DNA of 64,000 bases, from NCBI GenBank assembly GCA_964584775.1, contig CAZPBC010000004.1:1-64000 (forward strand), written 5' to 3'. Both the position numbers and the translations under genes were made by a program. How positions within the stretch are numbered: the stretch's first letter is position 1; each line of letters starts with the position of its first letter. Shown here one piece after another: positions 45,416 through 54,576 of this stretch. A model generated the notes under the pieces. That model was not told the origin of the DNA. It saw only the letters and a list, made by a program, of their open reading frames with translations, and made no database searches. Origin of the DNA: CAZPBC01 sp964584775 (GTDB taxonomy: Bacteria; Chlamydiota; Chlamydiia; Chlamydiales; SLFE01).

Positions 45416-47711
45416 TGGCGAGGAGATCTCCAACTTTGACGTCACCATTGTCGGAGCGGGCCCAGCGGGAGCCGTTCTAAGCTACCTTCTAGCACGCTCT
45501 GGCGTAAAAACGCTGCTAATTGAACGTGACAGTGACTTTGAAAGAGAGTTTCGAGGCCCGGCTTATCAACCTGTCACACTTGAATACTTTAATGAAATGG
45601 GTGTCCTCGACACACTCCTCAATCTCCCTCACTTTTCCTTAAGCGAATTCACGGTCAAAGAGGAAGGGCAAAATCTCCTAAACTTTCAACTCAAAAATCA
45701 AGAGAATGAGAGCGCTTATGCGATGGCGCTTCCGCAGGGACCTTTACTCAAAACTTTAGTCGAGCTTGCAGGAGAATTTCCTAATTTCACTTTTCTCGGA
45801 AATGGAGACGCCGAGGAGTTGATCCACTCTTCTAGCGGTGCTGTCGAAGGCCTCAAAGTCCGTCTTGGCGACAAAATTTTTCCTATTCAAAGCCGCATGA
45901 CAATTGCTGCTGACGGACGCTACTCTAAACTTCGCGATTTAGCAGGAATCAAAAAAACAGACTCCCAAGAATCCTTCGATGTGATCTGGTTTGACCTACC
46001 CGCTGTTCCGGGCATGCCTTATGAGCTCGGCCTGGATATCAGCAAAGGAGGTATCTTGGTTGCGATTCCTGAAAAAGAGGGTCACTTGCGGATTGGATGG
46101 GTTCTTGAAAAAGGAACGTATCAAAAACTGCAAAGAGGCGGAATCGAAGATTTTAAAAGGCAGATCGTTCAAACAAAACCTCTACTGAAAGACTCGATAG
46201 ATCACCTCACTTCTTGGAAACAGCTCTTCTATCTGGATGTGCAGATTGCCATCACAGAGAACCCACTTAAAGATGGACTTCTCCTGATTGGAGATGCGGC
46301 CCATACAGCCTCTCCCGTCGGGGCTCAAGGGAATAAACTCGCCATTCAGGATGCAGTCGCCCTACATCCGCTGCTTGTAGATGCTTTAAAATCTGACGAG
46401 ACTCCCCTGCAAACGCACCACTTTATCTCCTTCGTTCAAAAGCGCCTAGCAGAGACGAAGAAGATTTTTAGACGTCAGCACCTCATTAGCCAAGCGATCT
46501 TCAGTTTTCAGCATCCCTTCATTAGAAAGATACGAAAGCTCATTCTTCCCCGGATTGCCCCCCTATTTATGAAAAGGATGGTCAAAGCAATCGGATGGGG
46601 ATTTGATAAAATCCATGTCGACACTTCCAAATTCACCCAAGATCGTCCTGAAAAACTCCTCCACCGCTACTGGCACTTGAAAGTTCAAAAAGTTGTCCAG
46701 GAGACAAAAGACACGCACTCGATTTTCTTCTCTGTACCTGAAGCAATCCAACACCTCTTCCAGTTCGAAGCTGGACAGTTTATTACCCTCCGTCTTCTAG
46801 ATCGAGGTGAAATGCACCGCAGATGCTACTCTCTAAGCAACTCACCAAGTGAAAAAGGCTCCTTGAGAATCACAGTGAAAAGAATCCAAGGTGGACTCAT
46901 TTCAAATGACTTGATCGACTTAGTTCAAAAGGGCGACTCTCTACTTGTGATGCCTCCTGCAGGTCAATTCATGGCAGACCAAAATACAACGAATCACGTC
47001 CTCATTGCGGGAGGAAGTGGAATTGGACCCTTAATGTCTATCCTCTACTCCTTAATGGAGTCTCAAAAAAATTCTCAAGTAACTCTCCTTTTCTCCAACC
47101 ATTCAGAAGAGGATATTATCTTCCATGACGAGCTGAAAAAGCTAAGGCAAACTTACGGAGATCGCTTAACTCTGCATTTTCACCTGAGCAAAGAAAAAGG
47201 AAGATTAAACGAAAGTTCTCTTTCCGGATTTTTGATGCCGTTTCTCGAAAGTTCCACCTTTTACTTATGTGGACCACAAGGTCTAATGGAAGCCTCTGAG
47301 AATGTCCTTTTAGAAGAGGGAATCCCCTTAGATCGTATTCGACGTGAACGCTACCACTCGATTAAAGAAGCATTTGAAGAAGAGGTAGATGGTCAACAAA
47401 CACTCCAAGTGGGAAGTGGCGATATAGCGAAAAGTGATCACCCAAGAAAACTACAGGTCACTCTCGGCGGGCGCCTACTCTCCCTGCGGCTGGGGGCGAA
47501 TGAGACCATCTTAGATGCTTTAATCCGTCTAGATGAAGACCCCCCCTACTCCTGCAAAGAGGGCATCTGTTCGACTTGTATTGCGAAGCTCATTTCGGGT
47601 AAAGTAGAAATGAAGAAGCATTCCGCACTGAGCGCTCATGACATCGAGCAGAGACAAATCCTCACCTGTCAGGCACGTTGCCTCACAAAAAACACCGTAG
47701 TGGAGTATTGA
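45399..47711 (+). CDS. Three-module flavoprotein: monooxygenase-like, ferredoxin reductase and 2Fe-2S ferredoxin
   Basis: A ~770-residue fusion. Residues ~1-400 are a group A flavin monooxygenase-like module: FAD loop VTIVGAGPAGAVLSYLLARSG, the DG motif IAADGRYSKLRDLAG and the second FAD motif LLIGDAAHTASPVGAQGNKLAIQDAV. Residues ~420-650 are a ferredoxin-NADP reductase module with FAD motif RRCYSLSNSP, NAD site IAGGSGIGPL and YLCGPQGLM. The last ~85 residues are a plant-type ferredoxin with all four cysteines (CKEGICSTC and, after 29 residues, ILTCQA). ATG codons at 45399 and 45408 are both possible; a GTG at 45351 is less likely. It starts inside the DUF3604-like gene and precedes nqrM-like and menG genes, so a quinone or isoprenoid substrate is the best guess, not shown. 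Confidence 0.85.
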   Translation: MIAMGSGEEISNFDVTIVGAGPAGAVLSYLLARSGVKTLLIERDSDFEREFRGPAYQPVTLEYFNEMGVLDTLLNLPHFSLSEFTVKEEGQNLLNFQLKNQENESAYAMALPQGPLLKTLVELAGEFPNFTFLGNGDAEELIHSSSGAVEGLKVRLGDKIFPIQSRMTIAADGRYSKLRDLAGIKKTDSQESFDVIWFDLPAVPGMPYELGLDISKGGILVAIPEKEGHLRIGWVLEKGTYQKLQRGGIEDFKRQIVQTKPLLKDSIDHLTSWKQLFYLDVQIAITENPLKDGLLLIGDAAHTASPVGAQGNKLAIQDAVALHPLLVDALKSDETPLQTHHFISFVQKRLAETKKIFRRQHLISQAIFSFQHPFIRKIRKLILPRIAPLFMKRMVKAIGWGFDKIHVDTSKFTQDRPEKLLHRYWHLKVQKVVQETKDTHSIFFSVPEAIQHLFQFEAGQFITLRLLDRGEMHRRCYSLSNSPSEKGSLRITVKRIQGGLISNDLIDLVQKGDSLLVMPPAGQFMADQNTTNHVLIAGGSGIGPLMSILYSLMESQKNSQVTLLFSNHSEEDIIFHDELKKLRQTYGDRLTLHFHLSKEKGRLNESSLSGFLMPFLESSTFYLCGPQGLMEASENVLLEEGIPLDRIRRERYHSIKEAFEEEVDGQQTLQVGSGDIAKSDHPRKLQVTLGGRLLSLRLGANETILDALIRLDEDPPYSCKEGICSTCIAKLISGKVEMKKHSALSAHDIEQRQILTCQARCLTKNTVVEY

Positions 47712-47715
47712 TAAC

Positions 47716-47916
47716 ATGTCCTATTTTCTCAGCACCGTCCTCGTCGCCTTTATTGTCCTTCTCATTGGACTCTTAGGGATGGCTGTGGGTTGGTTTGTCA
47801 CAGGTCGAGTTCGCATTGGGAAGGGGTGTGGAATGGATCCCAACAAACTCAGAGATGGATCTTGCGATGAAGGGGGATGCTCTCTTTGCAAACCTGAAAA
47901 AAAGGATGAAGAATGA
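47716..47916 (+). CDS. Small cysteine-rich membrane protein, NqrM-like (DUF539)
   Basis: A 66-residue protein with one membrane helix (VLVAFIVLLIGLLGMAVGWFV) followed by a short domain with four cysteines: GKGCGMDPNKLRDGSCDEGGCSLC. NqrM, the maturation factor that supplies iron to the Na+-translocating NADH:quinone reductase, has the same plan of one helix plus a conserved Cys cluster, and Chlamydiae are known to encode Na+-NQR. The spacing of the cysteines is not identical to the Vibrio protein as I remember it, so the name is tentative. It lies 4 nt after the flavoprotein gene and overlaps menG by 4 nt. Confidence 0.6.
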   Translation: MSYFLSTVLVAFIVLLIGLLGMAVGWFVTGRVRIGKGCGMDPNKLRDGSCDEGGCSLCKPEKKDEE

Positions 47917-48635
47917 GTGACTATCAAAAAGAGAAACCTCAATCTATCCAGCGGCTCTTTGATTGCATTGCACCGAAGTACGAGAGAGGGAACCAACTCC
48001 TCTCTTTCTATACCTATAAGCTATGGAATCGAAAGCTCATTCGAGAAACACTCCAGGACCCAGAGAGGCAGATCCTTCTCGATCTGTGTGCTGGGACAGG
48101 AGAGATTACCTATGAATACTTAAAGAAGGTAAGAAAACCTAAAACAGCCTATCTTCTTGATTTCTCTAAAGAGATGCTCGGAATTGCCGAGAAGAAACGA
48201 GCAAAAGTTTCTGGCGATCATACTCTCCACTTCTTAAACGCAGACGCCTGTCAGATTCCCTTAGAGCCAGCCCAAGTCGATGCCATCACCTGTGCCTATG
48301 GGATCCGCAATATTGTCGATCCTGATAAAGCCTTAGAGGAAGCCTTTCGCGTCCTCAAGCCAGGAGGAAGAATCGGGATTTTAGAGCTCACCCGACCCAC
48401 AAATCCACTACTGAGAAAATTCCACCATACCTACCTCAAGTGGATGGTTCCTAAAATAGGCAAACTCATCACCACTGACGAAGAAGCCTATAGTTACCTC
48501 TCTAGAAGCATTGAACACTTTACAGATCCTGTGGTTCTTAAGGAAAAAATGGAAAGAGCTGGATTTGAATCCGTCGAATTAAAGTATCTGTTTGGAGGCA
48601 TTGCTACCTTGTTGCATGGAAACAAGGCGCAGTAG
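47913..48635 (+). CDS. menG: Demethylmenaquinone methyltransferase
   Basis: The last step of menaquinone synthesis: SAM-dependent methylation of demethylmenaquinone (UbiE/MenG family). The 240 residues show VRRLFD-like N-terminus (IQRLFDCIAPKYERGNQLLSF), motif I LLDLCAGTGEITYEYL, and ITCAYGIRNIVDPDKALEEAFRVLKPGGRIGILELTRP with YSYLSRSIEHF near the end. The start overlaps the nqrM-like stop (ATGA). It ends 57 nt inside the opposing menE gene. Because the window also holds the rest of the pathway and no ubiquinone genes, MenG is the better name than UbiE. Confidence 0.93.
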   Translation: MSDYQKEKPQSIQRLFDCIAPKYERGNQLLSFYTYKLWNRKLIRETLQDPERQILLDLCAGTGEITYEYLKKVRKPKTAYLLDFSKEMLGIAEKKRAKVSGDHTLHFLNADACQIPLEPAQVDAITCAYGIRNIVDPDKALEEAFRVLKPGGRIGILELTRPTNPLLRKFHHTYLKWMVPKIGKLITTDEEAYSYLSRSIEHFTDPVVLKEKMERAGFESVELKYLFGGIATLLHGNKAQ

Positions 48636-49733
48636 TTCGTTCTTTTGGACTTTATGTAGATGGGAGCGCGGAATTTTTTCGACCTTCACCACCTCACGAA
48701 CGCGAGCAAATGGCATCACTCGCTTCTGGAACTCTTCTAAAATCATCAACAACTTCAATGTATCATCGTTGATGACCGCAAGCACAATTTTATGTCCCAA
48801 CCGTTCATCCGGGACAGCAACGAGCGTCATATCGGTTTTGATATTGAACTCATATTTAATCGATGTAAGTACCTCCTCAAGACGGTACATCGAAATCCCC
48901 TCCCCACCAATTTTCACATAGTCATCCCGACGCCCAAGAATTTTAAGCGTGTTCCCCGTCATTTGACCTAAATCTTCGGTCTGAAACCAACCCTCTTTCC
49001 TAGGGTCAAGGATGCTGAGTTCTTTGCCAAACTGAATATATCCTGTGAAGAGCGAGGGACTTTTAATGCAGATAAATCCATCTTCGTTGATTTTGGCTTT
49101 CACATGAGAGTAGAGAGTTAACTCATCGTTCGGCTCAGGAGCTGAGGCCACTTGAGAAGCACATTCTGTCATCCCATAACTTTCGACACACCTCCAACCC
49201 AGGTTTTCTGCTTTTTTTCGAAGAGTCTTGTCCAGCTTTCCTCCACCGATAACTGCAAGTCTCAAGGAACTGGGAGCGGTGAGATGCTTTGAAACAAGGT
49301 CGTATAGCATGGTAGGAACGAGAGAGGTGATCGTAGAGCCCCGTTTATCCAGAAAATCAGTAAAAAGGCCCGCGTCCCACTTTTTGCTCGTCTCCTTGAA
49401 GTCATGGACCTCAATTCCTGCAAGATGACAGCGAGCCCAAACCCCAATTCCTCCAACGTGAAAATCAGGAAGTGGATGAGCCCATGAGTCCGCTGAAGAG
49501 AGCTCAATACGTTCATTCACAGCACTCGCAGAGGTGAGGATCGCTTTTTTCGATAGAAGGACCCATTTTTCTCCTCGAGAGCCAGAAGTCGCAACGACCA
49601 AATGACCCTCTACCGGAAGTTTCTTTAGGTCATGGTGGATTCTTGCATAGTCAGGAATACGCGGATTGATCAGGACATGGCTATCTTTGCCTTCCCAGTC
49701 CAATGATTTGAGTTCTACAGGATTGTATTCCAT
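48579..49733 (-). CDS. menE: o-Succinylbenzoate-CoA ligase
   Basis: Activates o-succinylbenzoate to its CoA thioester. The 384-residue ANL-superfamily adenylating enzyme has the P-loop-like TSGSRGEKW, the motif ESYGMTECASQVA, TEDLGQMTGNTLKILGRRDDYVKIGGEGISMYRLEEVL and the catalytic lysine region IPRSHLHKVQKNELL. It is shorter than typical MenE (~450), mainly at the N-terminus. Last of the seven-gene operon, it overlaps menC by 19 nt and menG, convergent, by 57 nt. Confidence 0.9.
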   Translation of the reverse strand: MEYNPVELKSLDWEGKDSHVLINPRIPDYARIHHDLKKLPVEGHLVVATSGSRGEKWVLLSKKAILTSASAVNERIELSSADSWAHPLPDFHVGGIGVWARCHLAGIEVHDFKETSKKWDAGLFTDFLDKRGSTITSLVPTMLYDLVSKHLTAPSSLRLAVIGGGKLDKTLRKKAENLGWRCVESYGMTECASQVASAPEPNDELTLYSHVKAKINEDGFICIKSPSLFTGYIQFGKELSILDPRKEGWFQTEDLGQMTGNTLKILGRRDDYVKIGGEGISMYRLEEVLTSIKYEFNIKTDMTLVAVPDERLGHKIVLAVINDDTLKLLMILEEFQKRVMPFARVREVVKVEKIPRSHLHKVQKNELLRLVSMQQGSNASKQIL

Positions 49734-50605
49734 GTCTGTTCTCCCAATAGATCATCAAAGCCAAACCCCGTACCCCCAGGCGTTTGAAACGTGGGCCCCC
49801 TCTTCGCCAATCGGGCAGAAAAAGGGTCATTTTTAAGGCGGCGGTAACACATCAGCCCAGATGGTAACACAAGTGAAGAAAAAGATTTAAAGAGAATTCC
49901 TCCAAAGTAGGAGGCAATGACATCCCCTAGAGGTGTCGCGAGGAGAGAGGTGACCACTACAGGCTTCCTCAGGTCCATCGGTAAGGAGTCTCGACCGGGT
50001 TTGATCACCTCATATTGGTAATGCTCTGGATCAGCCTGAACAAAATCTTTCGCCACTGCGACTTGACCTTGAGTCCACTCCTGACTCACAGCTGTGGGGT
50101 CTTCGACCATTTCAATTCGACTCCAGTCGAGATCTGTAGCTAAGAAACGTGCCCACTCCTTTGAGTTGAGTGAAGCGTTAAAATCCAGGCGCAGCTTCAG
50201 TTGAGTCTGATCAAGGCCTCTCTTTAGAATAGGCAATCGCTGTTCAAAGTCTGTCGAGAGTTTCACCTTGACGTGTGTGAAACCCTCTTCTTCCGCTTCC
50301 ATAAATGGTTCTTCATTCTCCAACTGTTGAACCAATGCGTGACTCAATGGAACATCAATGTCATCAAAAAGGGAACGCCCTTCAAAGCGAGCTAACGCAT
50401 CTATAGAAGCAATCTCAATCGCCCTTTTTCCTGATGGAAGAGGATTGCCCTCTGTGAGTTTCTTGACCTCTTCTTTCAACGGTGGATTTCCCAACTGAGG
50501 CCAGCTACAAAGCTCACTATATCCCACTTCCCCGCCTGAAAAACGCACCCTGACAAGGTATGCGTGTGGAAGAGCAGAAGAGAGTGCGATTTCTTGTATT
50601 TTCAT
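49715..50605 (-). CDS. menC: o-Succinylbenzoate synthase
   Basis: Dehydrates SHCHC to o-succinylbenzoate; enolase superfamily. The 296 residues carry the expected active-site set: the KxK pair in HVKVKLS, Asp of RLDFNAS, Glu of MVEDPTA, Asp of VAKDFVQAD and Lys of YEVIKPGR. The ATG at 50605 overlaps the menA stop (TGATG); a TTG one codon earlier is an alternative. The sequence GTGFGFDD close to the end also fits. Confidence 0.9.
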   Translation of the reverse strand: MKIQEIALSSALPHAYLVRVRFSGGEVGYSELCSWPQLGNPPLKEEVKKLTEGNPLPSGKRAIEIASIDALARFEGRSLFDDIDVPLSHALVQQLENEEPFMEAEEEGFTHVKVKLSTDFEQRLPILKRGLDQTQLKLRLDFNASLNSKEWARFLATDLDWSRIEMVEDPTAVSQEWTQGQVAVAKDFVQADPEHYQYEVIKPGRDSLPMDLRKPVVVTSLLATPLGDVIASYFGGILFKSFSSLVLPSGLMCYRRLKNDPFSARLAKRGPTFQTPGGTGFGFDDLLGEQTWNTIL

Positions 50606-51510
50606 CAAATCAGTTGGATAAGAAAGGCGGATCCCAACAACACTCCAAAAAGAAGATGAGTGAGCGCAGCTAGTCCGAAAACAGAGTTATAAATAGGTCC
50701 CGGTGGGTAACGGTGAATGAGAATAATCACCTGCGCTGCCAAGGGAAGAATACAGAATGGCAGAAAACTCGCAATCGTATAGCCAAAGTAGGCCCACAAG
50801 GGTAGCATTAAAAAGGGCAAAACGAGAGACATCACGATTTCGTAACGTCCAAAGGCGATGCCGTATCTTGCCGCTAGGGTCCCTTTTCCACTTTTTCTAT
50901 CTTGATGGATATCTCGGAGGTTGTTGATGGCCAAAATCGAGGTCGAAAGGAGGCCAAGTTGAAGGCCCGCAAGGGCACTCTCCCAAGAAAAAAAGTGTGT
51001 CTGCACAAAATAGGGAACCATGGTTAACACGAAGCCGCAAAAAAGAATGACAAACAGTTCTCCAAGTCCATGGTATGCCAACGGGTAGGGGCCAGCCGTA
51101 TACAGATAGGCTGCTGCAATAGAGGCAACAAGTAAGAGGATCACTGGAAAGCCTGCAACATAGACAAGTGGAAGGGCAAAGAGTGTTCCCAGTCCAAAGG
51201 CAATGAGGGCGCCTCGAAACACCTCGTTCGCTGTCAGCCAACCCATTTGAGTTGCGCGTGGAAAGCCCACGCGCTCCTCTGAATCTGCCCCCTTCGTGTG
51301 GTCCGCCCAGTCATTAATGAGGTTGGCTCCGGCTTGAATGAAAAGAGCGGAAACTAACATACAGGCAGCAATCCCCCAAGAGAACTCGCTCACCTGTGTG
51401 TAGGCAAGAGAAGTTCCCACGAAAACTGCGATCAAGGCAACCGTCAATGTCTTGATGCGGATAGCCCACATCCAGGCCCTTAGAGGCGGGGGTTTAAACG
51501 CACTTGTCAT
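50605..51510 (-). CDS. menA: 1,4-Dihydroxy-2-naphthoate prenyltransferase
   Basis: Attaches the polyprenyl tail to DHNA in the membrane, giving demethylmenaquinone. The 301 residues form about nine membrane helices of the UbiA superfamily. The two aspartate motifs are [21 protein letters not shown] and [22 protein letters not shown], the latter specific to MenA. It overlaps menB by 4 nt (ATGA). Confidence 0.95.
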   Translation of the reverse strand: MTSAFKPPPLRAWMWAIRIKTLTVALIAVFVGTSLAYTQVSEFSWGIAACMLVSALFIQAGANLINDWADHTKGADSEERVGFPRATQMGWLTANEVFRGALIAFGLGTLFALPLVYVAGFPVILLLVASIAAAYLYTAGPYPLAYHGLGELFVILFCGFVLTMVPYFVQTHFFSWESALAGLQLGLLSTSILAINNLRDIHQDRKSGKGTLAARYGIAFGRYEIVMSLVLPFLMLPLWAYFGYTIASFLPFCILPLAAQVIILIHRYPPGPIYNSVFGLAALTHLLFGVLLGSAFLIQLI

Positions 51511-52334
51511 GGATATCTCGTAAAGCGGCTAAAGTCGGGTTCCCGCTTCTCTTTGAAAGCCTCATGACCCTCCTTCGCCTCTTCTGACATGTAGTAGAGA
51601 AGAGTGGCGTTCCCTGCCAAGTCAAGAAGGCCCATCTCTCCATCGCAGTCTGCATTGAGAGAGGCCTTCAAGCAGCGGAGTGCCATCGGTGAAAGCTTGA
51701 GCATCTCCTCACACCACTGAAGTGTCTCCTCTTCGAGACGGTCCAGGGGAACAACCGTGTTCACCAATCCCATCTCTAGAGCTTGCTTGGCATCATACTG
51801 GCGGCAAAGGAACCAGATCTCTCGAGCCTTCTTCTGACCGACAATACGTGAAAGATAGCTCGCACCAAGACCCCCATCAAAAGATCCAACACGCGGCCCA
51901 GTTTGGCCAAATCGAGCATTGTCAGCAGCGATTGTCAAATCACAGACGACATGGAGGACATGTCCGCCACCAATGGCGTATCCTGCGACCATAGCAACAA
52001 CAGGTTTCGGCATGGAACGGATCAGCTTTTGAAGATCGAGGACGTTCAAGCGTGCAGTCCCCTCATCATCGATATAGCCCGCATCACCACGGATTTTTTG
52101 GTCTCCACCAGAACAAAAAGCTTTATCTCCTTTTCCTGTGAGAATCACAACACCAACGCTGGAATCATTTCGGCAAATAGAAAAAGCATCTAACATTTCC
52201 TGCACAGTTAAAGGTCGAAACGCGTTGTGAATTTCTGGACGATTGATCGTAATTTTTGCAATTGCATCATGACGCTCAAACTCAATATCCACATACTCTT
52301 TCACTCGCACCCATGTTTTTTCTGCTACTGTCAT
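51507..52334 (-). CDS. menB: 1,4-Dihydroxy-2-naphthoyl-CoA synthase
   Basis: Ring closure of o-succinylbenzoyl-CoA; crotonase fold, 275 residues. Signatures are [49 protein letters not shown] and [22 protein letters not shown]. The [10 protein letters not shown] region is like that of the bicarbonate-dependent E. coli type. It overlaps menH by 4 nt at its 5' end and menA by 4 nt at its 3' end. Confidence 0.97.
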   Translation of the reverse strand: MTVAEKTWVRVKEYVDIEFERHDAIAKITINRPEIHNAFRPLTVQEMLDAFSICRNDSSVGVVILTGKGDKAFCSGGDQKIRGDAGYIDDEGTARLNVLDLQKLIRSMPKPVVAMVAGYAIGGGHVLHVVCDLTIAADNARFGQTGPRVGSFDGGLGASYLSRIVGQKKAREIWFLCRQYDAKQALEMGLVNTVVPLDRLEEETLQWCEEMLKLSPMALRCLKASLNADCDGEMGLLDLAGNATLLYYMSEEAKEGHEAFKEKREPDFSRFTRYP

Positions 52335-53017
52335 AAATTCTCCATAAATTGGTGTACTTGTTCTTTAAATGATTCAGTATGGGACCAGGGTAATCGATGC
52401 CCTGCTCCTTTCACAACCCAAACCTTAGATTTAGGATTTGAAAACTCAAGATGATTTGAAACTTCAACAAACTTGTGGTCTTCTTCACCGACGACCCACA
52501 GAATGGGTATATCGACTTGCTTTAGAAGATGGGAAAAGGGCTGCTGCAGCCCTAGCGACCACTTGAACAGAGAGCTTGCAAGAAGCTCCCGTTTATAGTC
52601 ACTTTCACGTCGTTGCAGAGTCACACCTCGAAAAAGCTCTTGTGCTTCCCACTCTTCCATAAGAGTATCCCACTCCTCCGTCAAAAAGCGCTTTGCGAGC
52701 GCCCAGTCGGAGTGCATCCGTTCCATCCGCTCTTTCTCCCCCGTCAAACCAGGATGGGTAGAAACAAAGATCGCCCCTTTCCAATGGCTAGGTTTTTGAA
52801 ACAGTGCATGAAGAGCAAGGCGTCCGCCCATTGAGTAGCCGAGCAGAATATCCTCTTCCTTGACTTGATCTTGGTTGGAAAACCAGACACCCCAATCCGT
52901 CATCGACGCCGACTCAAGAGACTCTTCCGTGATCAGATCCCATTTTTCCACGTCCGTATCAAACATTGTCCAATCGCTCGGCAAACCTAAAAATCCGTGG
53001 AGTGCATGAAGTGTCAT
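52331..53017 (-). CDS. menH: SHCHC synthase, alpha/beta hydrolase
   Basis: Eliminates pyruvate from SEPHCHC in menaquinone synthesis. The 228-residue alpha/beta hydrolase has [11 protein letters not shown], the nucleophile elbow [12 protein letters not shown] (Ser), Asp in [11 protein letters not shown] and His in [11 protein letters not shown] start at the ATG at 53017, which forms ATGA with the menD stop; a GTG at 53023 is possible. Identity as MenH rests on motifs and on its place between menD and menB. Confidence 0.9.
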   Translation of the reverse strand: MTLHALHGFLGLPSDWTMFDTDVEKWDLITEESLESASMTDWGVWFSNQDQVKEEDILLGYSMGGRLALHALFQKPSHWKGAIFVSTHPGLTGEKERMERMHSDWALAKRFLTEEWDTLMEEWEAQELFRGVTLQRRESDYKRELLASSLFKWSLGLQQPFSHLLKQVDIPILWVVGEEDHKFVEVSNHLEFSNPKSKVWVVKGAGHRLPWSHTESFKEQVHQFMENL

Positions 53018-54576
53018 CGGCACACCTTCGCTTTAGCACGACGCATTTCTTGAAAAAACTGGTCTGTCTCTTGCTCGTTGGGTGTCAACTCCACCAAACA
53101 ACGTTGACCCTCTATCTTTTCTAAATCCTTGCAATACTCCCATCCCCACAAATCTGCGAGACCACTAAAGGAGAGTGTGTGTCGGTTTAAAAAGCGCTCG
53201 TCTAGACCCACCTGTTTAAAGATCATTCCCCCACCATTATTGATCACGACCAGACGAAATCGAAGGTCACCCAACTGCTGACAAATCCAAGGTCCGACCA
53301 TATCATACAGGACCGTGAGATCACCAAAAAGCCCCCAGTTGGTCCGCTCGGAACAAGCTAAGCCAAAAAAGGAGGAGAGCTGGCCGTCGATTCCATTGAG
53401 GCCACGATTCGCATAGACATCTGAAGGAGCACTTGCGCTTGCAGCAAGATCCCATTCCCGAATCGGAAGGCTGTTTCCAAGATAGAGGCGGTCCTGCCCT
53501 TGGATGGTCTCGGAAAGCCGATAGATCAAGCTCTGTTCAGCTTGAGGGAAACGATCGAAGAGTTCTAACTTCTGACGTTGAATGTCTACATCCGCCTCCT
53601 TCCAGGATGAAGGAAGCCCACTGCCCTGATAGCCTTCTGCATGCGAAGGGTTCAGCTGCGACAGGTCAAACACCGCTGCGCTCCGTCCAGATAGGCCAGA
53701 GAAGCCCTCTTCAGAAAGGGAAAACACCTCGAGGTCTGATGTTCCCTCGAAATCCCTCCAAGCCCGGAGTGTCGGAACGGATCCAATGCGTAAAATATGA
53801 GTGATGGGATAGCCAAAGCCCTCTGCATCCTTGAGGAGTGTTCCCACATTGGAAATCTGCTGTAAGTTGAGTGATGCTTTTTCACGTAAGCCCGAGATCC
53901 CCTCCAGGTAGACGGGAGCCTTCAAGGCTTGAAGAAACGAAGCAACCGGTTGACGTTGATGAGGTGAAAGACCACTCACAATCACAAAAAGGTTCTTCGC
54001 CGAAGAGAGAAACCCTGTCAAATCCTTCCAAGGAGATTCTCTTTTTGGCGGTTGGAAGAGGGGCAAAGGAAACGCAGCTGGAGTGACCTCTTGTAACCCT
54101 TTAGGCTCTTCAAGCGCGATATTCAATTGTAATGGGGATCTCTTATCCCATTTAGAGAGATCAAGTGACTCGCCTGCCGAGAGGTCAAATTGTGTCGGAG
54201 TGTATATTCCAAAGAGACCGGCCTGTTCTGCTGACTGAGGAGCCCCTGTGCCTCGAAACCGGCGCGGCCGGTCAGCAGTGACCAAAACCAAGGGAGTTTT
54301 TGTATAATACGCTTCCATGCACGCCGGCAGCAGCTCTCCTGCAGCGGTCCCTGAAGTGACAACCATTGCCACAGGACGGCTTGTCGCTCTCGAACGGGCA
54401 AGAGCAAAAAAAGCTCCGGAGCGCTCTTCAAAATGTTCCCACTTCTTCACATTGGTGTAACGGTTAAGACATGCCACAATGGGAGCAGAACGTTTTCCTG
54501 AACCGACACAAAACTCAGCGACTCCTAGAGATAGAAGCTCTTCGATGACACTTTGTAGCCAGGGAGCTTCATCCAA
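53014..54576 (-). CDS. menD: SEPHCHC synthase (MenD), thiamine-diphosphate enzyme
   Basis: Condenses isochorismate with 2-oxoglutarate. The 520-residue chain has the ThDP-activating Glu in HFEERSGAFFALA, FRGTGAPQSAEQ with the family arginines, GNSLPIREWDL, ANRGLNGIDGQ and the ThDP/Mg site GDLTVLYDMVG with NNGGGMIF. The first amino acids of the fold (VIEELLSLGVAEFCVGSGKRSAP) match MenD. I choose a TTG start at 54576 because GGAGG lies nine nt upstream and the menF stop overlaps the codon after it. A longer in-frame start at 54636 would add 20 residues coded within menF. Confidence 0.93.
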   Translation of the reverse strand: MDEAPWLQSVIEELLSLGVAEFCVGSGKRSAPIVACLNRYTNVKKWEHFEERSGAFFALARSRATSRPVAMVVTSGTAAGELLPACMEAYYTKTPLVLVTADRPRRFRGTGAPQSAEQAGLFGIYTPTQFDLSAGESLDLSKWDKRSPLQLNIALEEPKGLQEVTPAAFPLPLFQPPKRESPWKDLTGFLSSAKNLFVIVSGLSPHQRQPVASFLQALKAPVYLEGISGLREKASLNLQQISNVGTLLKDAEGFGYPITHILRIGSVPTLRAWRDFEGTSDLEVFSLSEEGFSGLSGRSAAVFDLSQLNPSHAEGYQGSGLPSSWKEADVDIQRQKLELFDRFPQAEQSLIYRLSETIQGQDRLYLGNSLPIREWDLAASASAPSDVYANRGLNGIDGQLSSFFGLACSERTNWGLFGDLTVLYDMVGPWICQQLGDLRFRLVVINNGGGMIFKQVGLDERFLNRHTLSFSGLADLWGWEYCKDLEKIEGQRCLVELTPNEQETDQFFQEMRRAKAKVCR

